Assembly: GCA_947846985.1 (NCBI GenBank)
Contig: CANTUZ010000001.1
Location: forward strand, 186,506,455 to 186,570,454
Length of the DNA: 64,000 bases
Source: Fratercula arctica
Lineage: Eukaryota > Chordata > Aves > Charadriiformes > Alcidae
Reading direction: 5' to 3'
Shown here: positions 1-14,955 of the stretch, one piece after another
Numbering within the stretch: position 1 is the first letter of the stretch
Layout of the letters: each line of letters opens with the position of its first letter
Position numbers and translations under genes: made by a program
The notes under the pieces: generated by a model
The model's database searches: none
The model's input: the letters and a program-made list of their open reading frames with translations, nothing else
Told to the model about the DNA's origin: nothing

Positions 1-3000
1 CAGTATGGTATATCAGCCTGCACTAAATGCATTTTGGTAGCTGATTGTGATGCACAGACACATTTGCATATCCTGATATTAATCCTCTCAGGTGCAAAAA
101 TAATGCAAATATAATGTAAAAATGTAAATCAGGGCGTATCTGGATACAGCAAAGTGGCTTGCACAGTCTGGCTTTGCTACTGTGTGGAATCTTGCTACTA
201 AAACCTTCTCTTAACAACTTATCCTGTTATTTTTGGGCTGGTTTTCATTGCTTTTAAAGAGAGGCCAAAAAACTGTCTTCATATCATTTATATGAATAGA
301 TACATAAAATATTCTTTAACCTTTTGTTTTTATATCGTTGAGTCACAGTAGATGCATGAGAAACTTTATGCTGCAAAGCTTAGTTGTACTTTTTCAGTGG
401 CCCCTTAACCTTCTTCAACATGTTTTCCAAACTATTACAAAATCTGGTTTAGACTATTATCCAATGTCTAGCACAATGTTCTGTAATTTCTGATTGGAGT
501 TTTTCCTCTTCTTTAATGATTTCCCCAATAATAAAAATCTGTTAGTAAGGCCTGATATCTCCTAATTATTTCTGTATAATGTGATGAGCAAATACCTTTT
601 TTGTTTCTTCCTTTTTAGGATTAACTGCCGTAAATGTCCTAAGGGCTTTTCTCATCCTTCCTGTCCTTACAGGCCCTTCTATATCCACCTGAGGCTTAAT
701 AGAGAAACTTCAGTTTGAAGGAGAAGAGCTTTCTCTGGCAATATAAGAGAAGAATGGCACAAAATACTGAATGTTTTTTACACATAGGCCAATGATCAGA
801 CAAGTGCTGTAAGGGATAACTGTAGCTTCCAACAGTCCCTGTGATGTGAATGAGATGTGAAAGATTCCTCAAGGCAGAAACTGCTTTTCTTACTTGGTTT
901 TCTTACTTTGCCTTTTCCAAGGATGACCAGTAATTGCTGCATCTCCTACTGCCACAGGTTGAAAATACGTGAATGATGATAATAAAATGTACTTTGCTCC
1001 AAACTTTGTTGTTCTTCTCAGTCCTTCTCCTGCTTCCTAAACTGGCTTCCAAAATTTCCCTAGATCCTCAGACAGTACCTTATTTCTCTATGTTTTTTTC
1101 AAAACATATAGGTTGCATTGAGGATACAGCTTCAACCTGGGACTCGGCGTGCTGTGGCAGATTATCATGTCTCTTCATCAGCACTCTCGGTGACTTCCTT
1201 GCTGGCAGCCACAGCCTTTTGGTGCACTGCAAGTGCACAACCAGGGTTAAGTGCCTGGAGGTAGCCAAGCCCTTCAGAAACGTTCCTTAAAGCCAAAAAT
1301 CATTTTTAAAAGATGAAGACTGCCCTGAGAGGCCAAGTGTTAAATTTAAGATGTCCAACGAGTCTAGGAATATTCTAAGTTCCTCCTCAGAGAATGGTGA
1401 CCTGACTTAGTATACATACAGGCAGTTCTTTTAGCAGGTCTGAATTATTATAGTTTATTGACACTGTTAACCAGTATTGGTACATCCAAAAAGAGTATGA
1501 AGGAACAACTTTTAACTCTGTTTAAAATTCATTTATGGACATTGGTTCTCAAAATCCAGTGAGAAATTTGTGGATGCCAAATGGCTGTACTTTGAAAGAA
1601 CAAAAAACTAACAAAAAACATTGGTAGGACCTCGTAAAAGTTAAATATGATGCAGAAAAGTCAGATTAAAGGTAGAAAACAAAAGTAGAAAACTTTAGTT
1701 TTAAATTCAAGGGTTTTTTCCTTAAAAGATGTGGAAAGCAAAGCTATCCACTTACATGCATTGTTTCCTAAGTAGTAAGGGACAAATGATAGAACTTGGC
1801 TAAATGTGTGGGAATTATGGGTTACATTATTTCATTTTTACTACTTTACAGTTATGAATTTAGTTTATTGTTTTAGCAGTTTGGACACCAAAGATAATTT
1901 GTTAGGAATTTTAAACATTTTGTGCATACTAAGCACTCTCCTTAAAACGGGGAGTATTATTCTGAACAAAAACTCTGCTTCAGGACTCAGATAACATACT
2001 TATGAGCCAACTGACAGAACTGGGCATAGCCCTATTGAAGGCTATTAATATTTATCATTAATCTGATAGTGAGTTATTAAAAATCTAACCTTCCTATAAC
2101 TCTGTAATTTTTCCTTCTTGTCTTTTGCTTTGGTTGTGACAAAGTTTAAGAAAGTAAAAATACTTTGGAAAGAAAACCAGAGGAGAAAGTGTGTTGTATG
2201 TGGTTTTGTTCATTGCATTTTGAACAGAGGCAGCTGTGGTCATTGTCCTGAAATCTGACCAAAATGTGTATCATTCCCTTTTCCACAGAACATCTCTTGA
2301 TATCTTTGATGAGGCTTTCATATCAATAATTTCATCTGCTTTAGCTTTTTCGGTTCCTGGTTCCTTTGGGGAAAACAGAGGAAAGAAGAGATCTATCAGA
2401 AAACAAAAGAATTCATGAAGATTGGTTTTCAGAATTTTTTGAATACAAAATAATCTTTCCATTTTCACTCTACTTTCTTCTAACAGTTACTTCTGTATAA
2501 CAGAGGCCAGACTCAAATAATTTTCCAAACTTATTGTTTGCTGAAAAATTTTATAATCCCAGTTCTCTGTTTATTCAGTTTGATCATGTCTCCAGCTCCC
2601 ATAACCACAGGATCCATATTATTATACTATTGCCTGATCTTGCCGTTGAAGCTGTTCTTTTGGCACTGTTGTGGCATTTCTCTGTGTAGGTCTGATGGAG
2701 GCGTAGAGCCCTCAAGTAATACAGTTTGTATTGATCTTCATTGTTTTCTTATTGACCCAGTACCCTCAAATAGGAAGATTTCTGTATTCACCTCTTCTCT
2801 ATTTCTCACCTCTTTTCTGAACTGAGTGGAAGGTTTTCCTGTCTGTCCTGCATGTTTAATCTAGGTGTGACTGCACGTTTGTCTCTCCACTTTTTTTTTT
2901 TCCACATTGCTAAAGATCTGTAGTATGTGTTAGAGCACCCCCTGCCTACTGATACTCCTCTGACCACTCGGTGGTTCAAGATCTCATGGCAGAATAAATT

Positions 3001-4650
3001 GAAATGTGAGTTCTTGTATTGAGTGAGCAGATTACAAGAGCTGGTGCTTTTAGCTCTCACCTGCCGTCGGAGACAAGTTCCAGCTCTGTCAGCACTTCTC
3101 CTTTCCCGTATTAAGAGGTAAAGTAAAAGCTGGGCACTGTGATCACTGTTTTGAATTTGAACTAGACAGAGTAAGGAAAAGATCCTTGCAGCAGTCTTGG
3201 CTAGAAGGCAGTAGCTGAGCACCCCAGCTCTGAGCAAAAAAAGGGGCATGCTGGGACCCATGTCTCCCTTTCAGATTACTGCTCTGGTCTCCATCTATGT
3301 GCTGCTAATTTCATAATATATCAGGCAGAATATGATTGCAGGCAGAAGTTTGCAGAGCACTAGAGATTTTTCAAGTGCATTAGGTTGCCACTAGTCTCCA
3401 GATTAAGTCTCATTTTTTTCCACAGAGCCTTGTTCATTCGTTAGTTCAATTTCTCACTCGTTCTCAAAAATGAATATGTAGGACTAAGTCACATATTACT
3501 TCATACTAACTTTTCTTCATAGACAGTTTGTGGGGTATAGATAAACTTCTGTTGAAAGATAAGGTTATTAAAAATTTGCTTGTGTTTCCGTTGTTTCCTG
3601 TGGGCAAAGCATTTTTTGCCTGATAAGTATCATCATAGATTTTCCACTAGAATTTCCACTTAACAAGTTACTGGGCTTGATGCAGGAACTATGAGGAGAC
3701 GTGAGGCTCTATTATTGGGACTTCAGATTAGGTTATCGTGATCTATTTCTGTTTTTCTCTTCTGATCAATCATTGTAAAACTTAACTTGAAACATCTCAG
3801 AACAGTGGGCAGTATTTAGTGATCAGTAACAGTGAATTGGGAGTGTGATCTTTGCAGCATAGACTAAGCAATCAGACATAACAGGGAATGTGATTTTCAT
3901 AAATAAAAAGATGTTTTCTGACTATGAAACTGCAACCCGGAAACTTAGAGCTGTTACGTTACCTTGCTGAGCAGCTACAAAATTTAACATGTAATATGTA
4001 AATAAGCAAATTTTGATTTTGGATGCAGTTAAAAGGTTGAAGAGATTTGTAGGTCATCCCTTATTAGAATTGTCCCACATAGTTTTTTTTAATAGTGAAA
4101 GCACTAGCTACTAACCAGGTTTCTCACATAGGTTTGTATTTGTACAGAATTTTAAAGCTGGAAATATTACACTACAGCTTTGTTTATTATTCCACCTACT
4201 GTCTCAGAGCACTGAGTTGTGCATTATGCGTCAAAACATGTTCTGTTCTTTCAGAGTTCTTCGGGAGGCAATACGATGTAATTCATTATGCCCCGAAGAT
4301 AAACAGTACCTCTTGACCTTTTCAAGAAAAGTTGCAATATTTTCTTATTCCAGAATGTAATATTGTACTGAGCCGATATCAATGTGATAAGATAAATGTT
4401 TCCTTTTCTAATGTAAACCAGAGTGCACTACATTTATATAAAAGTCTTGGGGGATACCCAAAGCCTCCAGATGAAAAGGGGCAGCTTGGCTATTGTAGGT
4501 CTGCGTTTTTGAATTCTCATTCTCAAAGCACAGAGGGTAAACTGCATCCAGGCTTGAAGACGGTGACCAGGATTTTCAGAAGTGAACAGATTTTTGTGTT
4601 GCCCAATTTAGAATTTTCAAGCCAATTGAAAAGTATAGGATTTGTTACAG

Positions 4651-4723
4651 TTAAAAAACAAAAAAAACCCCAAACAAACAAACAAAAAAAACCAAACCCC
4701 AAAACTAAAAAAAAAAACAAACA
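4651..4723 (+). repeat. A-rich low-complexity tract
   Basis: Runs of A broken by CCCC and (AAAC)n units. It accounts for the lysine/asparagine/proline-rich C-terminal stretch of the 163-codon chance frame at 4332-4823, which should not be read as a gene. Confidence 0.9.
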
Positions 4724-6712
4724 CCTTTCCTCTCAGTACCAGGATCTTTTTTCAATGTCCCAGCTAAAGCACTTAGAGTCAGTGCTACATTGTGTGTATC
4801 TAACTGGCTTTTTACTATATTAAAAAGTATTTCAGGAAATGAAAGACTAATGAGGAGTATTTTTTAATCTCATTTCTTTTTCTGCATTCTCTGCTGCTGT
4901 TCAGAGCACAGTTTCCTTTTAGTGTCTTGGCTATTCTTTATTTAACCCTTACATTTCCCATGGCATGTTTCTGATTGATAAAGTCGGTTGTGTGCAAATG
5001 TGGCCACCACTGTAGAGCGGGACTGTGAACATGGCCCTGCCACCCGCTTTCAGTTTCCCTTCTGCTTGCAAGGTAATGCCCAGCTCCAAAGGAAAAAAGC
5101 ATATTTTGCTTGATAGGCTCTGCCCCAGTGTTAATGCAGAGTCCTAGGCTCTTCTCTCCTGGCAAACCTCCCTCCCAATGGCCTCATTTACCTTAATACG
5201 TTAAATGTTTTTGTATGCAGGTCAGTACTCTGCTCTGTATGTGGCATGTAAAAAACCTCTGTTACTCATGTATATTCTATTCACAGGAAAGAGTGGCTTT
5301 AAATGCAGCTACTATTACACGTAAAATAACATGGTATATTTTAAAAGCAGTTCATTATTATAAAGGATTTACTTCTGCTATTACTGCATTTGGAACTTCA
5401 TAGGTATTCTGAACAGTTACAACTGCAAGCAAAATAATACTGTTACAACATAAAGCAGTAACATCTTTCAACCCCTTCAGGTTGGAAGTAGGAGTATTTT
5501 AAACATACCAATTACAGCATATAAATTAGATTCAACAGGGATTAAAATCAAGAGAAAAGGACAGTAAAAAACAGGAATAAAAATAAATATCATGAAATAA
5601 GTCTATTTTACGTACGTCTCTTGTTGATGCCATTTAGTTCTGGACTTCTTTGTTTGTTAATTTTTTTATTTATTTAAGCTTAAGCAAGAGTTAAAATCTA
5701 GGGACAACATTTGGAAAGAGGAGAGATTAAGGTCTGTATTAGGAAGCTAACTGAAAAGAGCAAGTTTTGAGGGAAGATTTTAAGTTCTTGAGTGAAGTGG
5801 AAACATGAAGGAAGAGGAACTGCCATTTAGGTCAACGTAAGGAAAACCTTGGAATCACCCAGGGAAGAAGATGACCATAAGCAGAAAAGGAAAGCTGACA
5901 CACGAGAAGAAAAAAATGAAGATGAGGTTCTTTAGGGGTCAAGTTGACAAGGACTTTGAGAATAAAGAATTTGAATTTCATTTGAAAACAAATTGTGTGT
6001 TCACCAGGGAACCAAGCAGAATGTATGAATCAGAAATTTGTTATATTGGAAAAGAAATAATTGTAAGCTAGTAAGTTTGAGAGGCAAAGAACTTAGATTT
6101 TGTGTTTGCAGATGTGCAGTCATGAATCTTATTTAAATATAGCTCTCTCTTCGGTCCCCACATTTGAGACAGTTGTACATATCTGCAGTAAACACAGTTC
6201 GAAAATTTCTTCCAGTTTAAAGGAAATTTCTAGAATATATATTTTATGTGTGTGTGTATATATACATTTTAGTTTATGTAGTGTGTATCCCATAGTAAAG
6301 GCAAGGAGCACACTGAGGCAGAAGCGGTATAAATGACTCGGCAGAGTGTTTACCACTCAGTCTGTAGCTTATCTCCTCGCTCGTTGTTGGAGATAGTTAA
6401 ATGATCTATATCAAATTCGTTCTACAGCTGTCAGTACCTGCAAGCATATAAACAGACGGGTAAGATTTCTAGGAGGCAGATGCCCGCATCGCTAAAAGGA
6501 CTGCTCTAATTGGCATAATCAGTACAAGAAATGAAGACTGAACGAGCATGGAAATAGAATTACTTTTCTACCCCTTGAAAGGAGGCAGTAACGGACTACA
6601 TTGATTTAGTTGCTCCTGCAGCTGACTATGCTGAACTTCCCCTGAATATAGAAAAAGGGCATTTTAATCTCCAAAACCATCCATCTGGCATCTTCCATCA
6701 ACATTAAACACC

Positions 6713-6731
6713 AAAAAAAAAAAAAAAAAAA
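6713..6731 (+). repeat. Poly(A), 19 A
   Basis: Uninterrupted A19. No recognisable retrogene body lies immediately upstream. Confidence 0.95.
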
Positions 6732-8685
6732 GAACAAGGTGAGTGTGGTTGTTGTCCAGAAACATTTATGTTTGACTTGAGAATCCTCCAAAAATTTTAA
6801 CCACTGTTGCGAGGTGCCCCGTTCAGGTTACCTGTCTCTGCACATCCCTTTCCTGTGACTCGTGGCAGAATAGAGTTTGTCTGTGCCTTGAATTTCACTG
6901 TTGCCTCTCATTTCTTCCTTACTAGACTGAAGTGATTTAAATGTGTTTGAAATCTGTATACAGTTAGATATTGCTTGAAATGAGCTACAGCGTGAGCAGG
7001 CATGAGAGACTGACAGTTGAACACATATAGTAATCAGCAAGGGCAGGATTTAATTGCGGCTAATTTGTACTGGTTGAACACCTCTCCGTATAAAAAATAT
7101 TTTATACTCAATTATATTTATAATGTTTTGGACAATCAACATATGGTAAAATTTAACAGCATAACCATTTAATCTAACACAGATTTGACCTGTCCCTCCT
7201 TTCTTTGCTTGTCAGAGGCTTTTACTCCTTTCTGTATGGAAAACAGTTTAAGAAATGCAAGCCTGGATGCAGGACTAGATCTCTACCTATCTTTGGTCCT
7301 ACTAATTATTTGATTTTGAGGATGCATTAAAGGCTGCCATGTGAAATGTTCAATTCCCTCTGTTCCCCAAACCTTATTTTTAGCTGAGAAATTCAGGAAA
7401 CTTGCTGAAGCTGTATTACAGTGTGGGTGAATACATATGGCTTGTGACAGGTTAGATACAACACAATAATTTATGACTGTGTGAATGTACATTGCTGAAT
7501 CCCCTTCTTTGTTCTCAAGTATAAATGCCTTTCTCCTTATCATTCATTTTCAATTTTTATAAAACTGTTTTGAAGCTTTAGCTGTAATTATTTCATCTTC
7601 TTATAACACCTATGAAAAAGCAAACCAAAATAAAACCAGAATTCTGCTATGCCAGAAATAATATGGGCTAATATATTTGCAAAACTTAAAAAATACGTTC
7701 TAGACAAGACGTTACTTCTTAATAAAGAGTTGCAACAGAGGCCTTTGATTCTCAGTAATGCAGAAATGTTAAGAAAACTGCCTGAAAAATATCTGGAAAA
7801 CAAAAGCTCAGGTTGATACCACTTGTACTTGGCAAAGTTTCAGAAATTGCTTCTTCCAACAATTAAATTTATTGGTAGAGGTGAAAATTCCTGCAGCCGT
7901 TGCTCTTAGGGTTGGTTGGTTTTTTGTTTTTTTTTTTTGAACTTTAGCTTTGTTGCAAAATGTCTACTTTGGAATACTATTAATTCACAATGTAAATAAA
8001 TTTAAATGGTACTCACGGTATATCTTGTCTTGCAAGATGATGTAAAAGCTTGAGTGCATTCCATGTGTCCAAATTTCAAGGAATGGTGCTTATTAGGTCA
8101 GTAGAAGTGCTCACTTTGTAGTTACGGAGCCTGCCAATGCTTGTTATAATAGCAGGGATATCTATACTACTTTAACTGTGTCAGACTAGTCAAAGAAACA
8201 CTTGCCTGGAAGATTACAGAAGTCATCTTAAGTAAAATTAATTTATTTTCCTGAGTAGTGTAATCATCTCTAGTCACTAGAATATGTTGTCTCAATGATA
8301 TTGTGCTGGCCTGGTTGTTATACTCTGATTACTGTATGAGGCTTTTTTAATGCCTTCTAGTCAGTAAGAAATTTAATCTCTCTTCAACATTACTTCCACT
8401 GTTTTTATTTTGGTGCTATTCAATTGTGATTGTCTTTGCACTTTTAAAAAATACTTTTAAATTGTCTTTAATTTACAGGCCATGTAGTCTTTTTGTGATC
8501 TACCTTTTCTCTATTTCTTTGTAGCAATTAAGAATTAATTCAGCTATTCTTTGTAAAGGCACAAGGCCTCTAGCCAGAATCTTCCCAAATTTTGGTGCGT
8601 AAAACATAAAGAAAAATATCAGGGATTGTTAAATGATTTTAAAAGAAATTCCTATGCCTTTTCATTTTCACAGTACCCTTAACTT

Positions 8686-8712
8686 AAAAAAAAAATTTTT
8701 TTTTTTTAAAAA
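8686..8712. repeat. A10-T12-A5 homopolymer block
   Basis: Ten A, twelve T and five A in direct succession form a self-complementary A/T block in intron 2. Confidence 0.95.
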
Positions 8713-11700
8713 TCCTTAGTACTTGAAGTTGAGCCTTTTTACTCTGGTCACTTGTCTCTGTGCAAATCCCGCATGGCCCGTAGCCACTGGTGATACCCCA
8801 AAGCCTTTACAATGTTCCCTATCATCTGGTTGCCAGAGTCCAAGCCAACTTTGGTGAGTCGCCTGCCCGCTCCTTTGCCCATAGCAGAGTTCCTTAAGTG
8901 CCAGCATTGAGAGCTGGAGCACTCTTGGAGCTGGTGACTAACCTGAGCTCTGAAAATTACTTTCTCTGCAGACTTTGTCAAATTATATAACTCTGAATTC
9001 TCAGTCTTAAGTGCCTAAACATGAAGATGAAAAATACCATCAACCTTATTAGAATTTACAGAAACGATAATACCGTACTATTTTTGTGGATTTGATTGAC
9101 GGGAACTCTGGAAACAGATGCTTTGCAGTCAAATCTGTTTTTTTCCCCCTGCTTCTTTGTTTAAAAAAAAAAAAAAGGCTTTTCATAAAACAGTGGCTGT
9201 TGTCAGAATTTTTACTTCAGTAGTAAAACTCACCCCAGATGCATAAGGTGTCCATATAAAACTGGTGGTTAAAATTCGTCAGCAGACACACCGTGGGATG
9301 TTGTTGGAGGTTCCTGCTACCACAGTTCAGAATGAAAGGAATCTTATCCCCCCACCCCCCCAGAAGGAGTGTTTATTGCTGTTGTTTCTGACAAGGATTT
9401 GTTTTTCCAACCTATTGAGCTATGAAATCAGGATCCTTTGAAACTCTCCCAAGCCATCCCAAAATCTCATCCTGGCTACTTTGGCTGAGAGAGGCTCTAA
9501 AGCAATGTATGATCAACTGTTCTGAGCACATAGGCATGATCTGCTCTGGTAAATCAAACATAAGGTTCCTGGATGCTAAACTGGGCAGCTGAAACAGGGT
9601 GAGACACACCTGAGCTAATAAACATTTTAGTCTCCAAAACTGGGATGACTGCATCCAGTTCCCTAGTGAGACTGGTCCTTGGAAAAGTCTGACTGCAGAG
9701 CTGTGCGTGGGCATTGCTTGGGAGAGTGTGGGTCAGCACAGGTCTAAAAGCGTGCCAAGAGCTGTGCTCACGGCTTGCCGGGGTGGAAAATCACATTTGC
9801 AGGCGCTCTCCGGTTTATTGGTGTAGGTGAAGCCTGAGAGAATTGATAAAAGTGATCTTGTCATCATACCCTTTTCAGTAATGCGCTCCCTATATTTTTT
9901 TTTATAACTATAAACATGAAAGTAGCTTGTAGCATTCATGACTTAGTGATATGAATGAACTCAGGGATTGCTGGAAAAGAGGGTGAGAACCTCTGACATT
10001 CATCTAAAATCAAAGATTGTTTCACCTGCTGGCCGCAGCTCTGCCTTCAGGAAGCAACATAAGCCTTATTCCACAAACTGTGCTCCGGAAAGTGTTTCAA
10101 AGCCATCCCAAAGTCCTGACATAAAATGGTTTCTCTCCCATTTTTATTCTTCAGTCCACTGTCCTATGGCCCAAGAAGAGCCCTGGGAATTGCAGTAGAC
10201 TAATAGATACCATCCAGCTGGCTTTCTTATAAAAGGCAAGGCCTTTCCACTAAAAATGCTGTAATACTATGATGTCTGTCATATTTTTTTTCACCAAGTC
10301 TCACTGCTGGAATTATCTACATTTTGTCCCGCAAAATAAAAAAATCATGTCTAATAGATGGAATATTTTTTTAAAAATATCAGCTAAAGTAAAATTTACT
10401 ATACACTCTAACACTATGATAGTATGAAAGTATCTAGCCAGGAATAGATCCATGCTTTGTGTGATACTTACAAGTCATTGTATGAAGTGATGATCTAGGA
10501 AGAAAAAACATATGAGTGTTCATGGATAAAATGCACTACCTCCTGCCTAGTCAATTAAAATAAAAGGCAATATTAGAAGCAATAAAGTAGTATTGGATCA
10601 TCACATCCAAGGTTAAAAAAAAAAAGGACTTGGTATCTGTTTACTGTTTTTTTGTAGTCCCATGTCTTTCTGCTGATGTTTGTAAAATGAATACTGTGTG
10701 TTGAAAGCAACACGTAAAATGATTACGAACTCAGAAGTAGAACTTAGTTTATTATTCTTGTATTCTGTGGCACTGTGAATAGTTTTGTACACTAAAAATA
10801 TTGCCAGTATCGTACCTAAATGAAGTACGTTTGTATGACATGAAAGATTCTGCTCTATATTATATACAGTTACTAAATTTTGAAAGCCCTTTATCTGTCC
10901 TTGAAAAGCCTTGCTTCCCTCTTCAACCTCCAAGCCTGTGGTTACATGGAGCAATGAGGACGAGACACAAGGAACCCTTGTTAACAAAGTATTTCATAAA
11001 ATACTGAAGTGAAACCAGAGGACAAAACGTAGTTATTTTTTGGAAAGGTTGGCAATCCATATGCAAGATCAGTTGTCAGTAGATCGCAGAGGGTGAAAGA
11101 TTGCAGCAAGTTTGAAAATTCTGCTGGTCAGTGGTCAGAGAAAAGTCTGTCACATTGTAAAACTACCTGGGAGTGATGCAGCAGGAGAGTCTTGACTGAG
11201 AAAGCGGTTCAGCTTCAGGGGCATGAGTGTAAATATTCAGGTTATTTAGATAACATCTGTTTCTTATTTTTCAGGAAAGAAAATGTAACCTTTCTGATTA
11301 AGGTATGTGTGTGAAAAGGCTCTAGAAGCGTAGTGTTTCTTTAATCCATACATTGCTGTCTCACACCTTGGTGGTACCTCTGTGGTTTTATTTACATAAT
11401 TCAAAATGTACGTTTAGTTATCAGTCTGCCACTTACAAAATGAACTGCAAAAATACTGCAGAAAAACCGCATGAGAAATTTCCTGCGTGGATAGATACTG
11501 GTTTTGATGTGAGAACGATTTTTAGGTTAAGTGGGAGATTGGGCTCTTTTATTACTTCTTTCAACGGTGTGAGGGCTGGTGGGAAGTCCGCCCGTCCTGT
11601 GCCAGGCTCTGCTCTCCTGGGCGGATACAGGCTGCACAGGTGGAGCAAGGGAGAAGGAAGCATCTAAATAATATGTTGTTACGTATGCCTCATATAAGTG

Positions 11701-14469
11701 TGCAAGTGCGGACACACATATTTATCTTTAATGAATGAGCACAAAGTATGCTATGAGGGAAATGAAGCCCTCATCTGCTCTTTTTTCATGGATGCCTTGG
11801 AGACAACGATAGTGAAGGTATTTGAAGGAAGGGCGGGCAATGGTGATGGGTTGATGCCTCACATAAAGCAATCTCTGGAAGACATCCAGAATTTTTGAGA
11901 GAAGTCGCAAAGAGGAAGGCAGAGAAATTGTTACACATTGGTGAGGTTTCAAATGTTAGAAGGAGAAAAAAGGAGGTATTGTAGAAAGAAGAATCTGGAA
12001 AATACTTCAAGGACATGAAATCTGAAATACATGTGATGTGTAAAGAGAAGTGTCTTTAGAAAAGACGACTAGTAACTAAGTTTTGACCATATTAAGTTGA
12101 TGACAAGACATAATAAAGGGCTGGTGAAAGCTGAAATTCAGGTTTTTATTTGTGTAAAGTCAAAATAGTTAAAAGGATAAAAAGAGTAAAATTTATATCT
12201 AAAGTTCATTTCCAGCGTATTTTGATCATGTGCCTAGGTTGCCAGTGCTTTTTTTTTTTTATGTGCTTGCTAGTGATAGTGATTATGCAATCTATGCTGC
12301 CTGCTTCAGAGGAAATTTTAACAATCTGAAGCCAGAAGAGGCTTTAACTGATGTGAAGTATTACATATGTTTGGCACCAACGTAACTGGGTGTGTCTGCT
12401 TTTACAAATGCATCTAAAGAAGGTAATGCCCCTGAGCATATTTATTATTATAATTCCTTGATTAGCTTGCTGTTTAGGAAGATAACTGTAGATGCCAAGG
12501 CAAAATAATAAGATTCATTTTTTCCTGGGCGAGCTTGATGAAGTGTGATTGGAACATCTACCTTTTAATTGAAATGCCTAACCTGTTGTGTTGCTCATGT
12601 ATACTACTTGGGAATTTCTTGTACAGTTGCTATCATTTCTCCAGCACCTAAATGCCCTGGGAATTGCAAAACGTCTCTCTATTCCTCTTCTGCAAAACAT
12701 TTTTACTAGCTTGGGGTCTTTTCTTTTTCATCCCTGCAAGTTTCTAATCATAAAGAAAATACTCCCTATCAGATCACCTCACAAGGGCTGAAACTAGGAT
12801 GAGCAGCCTGAGGACATTTGCCTGCCTGTCTTCACTTGCATTTTAGCTTAAAATTAAAGCTCTTTGTCATTCCACTCTTTTTATAATCTTCGCTCTTAAC
12901 AGTCCCCAAAGTGGAGAATTCTTTCTCGGTAGCTCTGTCTACACGGACTCTTCAGGCTACCCTTCAAAACATACAACTCATTTGCCAGCTACGGCAAGAA
13001 CCCGAAGATTGGGATTCTTCAGAGACAGAGGTCTGCATGTCGGATCATGCCTCCTAGATCATCACGAAATTCACCAAAAGAGTTAAAAGGTAGATAAGCA
13101 GCCTGAGAGGAAAGATGCAATTAGAGTAATTCAGGCAGGCCAGAGTAGACTGCAAGTGCAAGTAGCTTTTTCAGAGAGATGCAGAGCTAACCAGTGCTAC
13201 TTTTTTTGGGTTTTCCACGGAATATAAGCATTTCCTTCAAGAAAAAAGGTGTTTAGTTTTATGTGTGTGAATGCATGTGTTGCTTTGCACATATATGCAT
13301 AGAAATGAATTTGTGATCATGGTACAGAAATGCCTCAGGAGCCTCACAGTCCATATGTAGTAGCAGGTTTCAATGCTTCAGAATTATTCCAAGAAGTTTA
13401 AATCAGATCTTGTGTTCTCAGCACACTCATAACTATTGCCGAATGCCACCCTTCATAATTCTAGTGTCTAGAAAATGGGCTGTTTATTTGCGTAATTTAC
13501 TTCTTGATCTCATATCAGTGTTTTTACTGCTTTTTTTAGAACCCTAGACAGGACTGCACTTCTCTCTTCAAAAGAAGATTTGTCAAAACCCTTGAAAAAA
13601 TACAAATAAAAGGGCTATTATTGTATCGCCTGTTTACATTCATGTTTATTTTTTCTTCCCCTAATTATTCTTGTATTAATATATACCTGGAGCTCTTCTT
13701 GCCGACTGAGGTTTTGAATAGCATTACAAAAATATCCATGAAAAAAAAAAAATGGACTCAGTAGGATTTCAGTTAACCTGATTTAGCTTTAGCAATAAGG
13801 ACTGATTTTTTTAAGTGGCTTAGACTATGTAGTGACTTTTGATCAAATTATTTCATAAAAAACATGATTGAAACTAGATTATCAAAGATACTTTGTAAGG
13901 AGGTTTTTTGGTAGCTTTAGATTTGAAGTCACAATAAATTATAAAAATGAGTCAATTTGCTTTTGCCTTGTGCAGATGTGTGACTTAAGTTGATCGCATT
14001 GTGCTTCAGATCCTGGTTCTTGCCTTGTTTTTCTCTCCTCTTCCCAGCTCTCCATTTCAGCCAGGCTTCTATTGTTTATACTAAGAATTGTAGTATCAAG
14101 AAAATCTTATTTTCTGCTACTGTTGTGCCCATACTTGGTGATGAGGACACAAGAATCCTACCCAGATGGCTCCGACTGCAATTAGGGCACAGAGCACTTA
14201 ATTCTAAGCCATCTCCTGTTCTGTACAAACTATTTTCTCTGTTCAGTCCAAAATTTCAAGGATAGTCTCATAAACACCAACATGGTCATGTAAGGTCGGA
14301 AAATTCCAAAGAGCAAGTCTGTAAGCACAGCTCTTACTGATCCTCTGCTGTTAACTCACCGTAGAAACAAACCATGCTGAAGCTTCATGATACTCAGTTT
14401 ATGAGAACATGGTGTTATTTGAAATGTAGCAAGGTGTTAGACATCACAGTAATCCGAACTTGGCATGCT

Positions 14470-14955
14470 TTCACAGGAACCATACAATCAAATAAAATAG
14501 GGCTGGAAGACGCTTGTAAAGATCTTCTGTGTCCCAGAGCAGAATTACTGCTCTTAACTGTTCCTGAAGATGCTTCTTAAACAGGTCCAGAGACAAGGAT
14601 TTTGCAGTCTCTATACATTATACTCCTCCACTGTCCCTACCATTGGAAAGTTTCTTCTTAAAGTTAATTAAATCTCCCTGGATTCAGCTTAAGGTCATTC
14701 TTGCTTGTCATATCCATGGAGTACAATTAATTCTTTCCGTGCAGAAACTTGCCTAAGACTGCTGTTGCTTTAGAGTTGGGTTTTTTTTTCTGTTTTTATG
14801 ATCAGACACTTACTATCCTACAGGTTGGATTTTCTCATTGTGGTCATTCTTAGTGCTCTTCTCTGGTCACTGGTCGGATGGTCCACCTCTTTGAAACATT
14901 GTCCCCCAAGCTGGGTACAGTTCTCTAGCTGTGTCTTTAGAAAGTTGAATAAAGT
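14470..14955 (-). mobile_element. Old CR1 LINE 3' fragment
   Basis: Diverged CR1 3' end lying antisense to FOXP2. Seen on the + strand, in the order expected of a reversed CR1: a worn CATAGAAT-like 3' end near 14480 with GGGCTGGAAG and AAAGATCTTCT; then AAGTTTCTTCTTAAAGT, TTAAATCTCCCTGG and TTAAGGTCATTCTTGCTTGT; then CCCCCAAGCTGGGTACAG (the reversed coding for the CR1 motif around VQFWA). Many substitutions and small indels break every frame, so this copy is far older than the one at 37224. It explains why the 14374-14580 open frame is not a gene. Confidence 0.82.

Larger units (their letters stand above)
1..14469. other. Gene-free intron stretch
   Basis: Besides the A/T tracts listed, I see no exon, RNA gene or recognisable transposon. 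A C-rich run (two C-runs split by one A) lies near 9347-9361, and 5690-5960 and 11815-12050 are notably purine-rich on the + strand without matching a family I know. Confidence 0.6.

Noticed and set aside
2806..3261. 151-codon open frame on the - strand
   Set aside because: No recognisable domain, no splice or promoter context, and arginine/serine/leucine-rich composition expected of a chance frame. It lies within an intron of the opposite-strand gene.
4332..4823. 163-codon open frame on the + strand
   Set aside because: Much of the C-terminal part is translated A-rich low-complexity DNA (lysine/proline/asparagine runs). No family resemblance.
9347..9361. C-rich run as a possible i-motif or G-quadruplex site
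   Set aside because: Only two C-runs separated by one A; too few runs for a canonical quadruplex.
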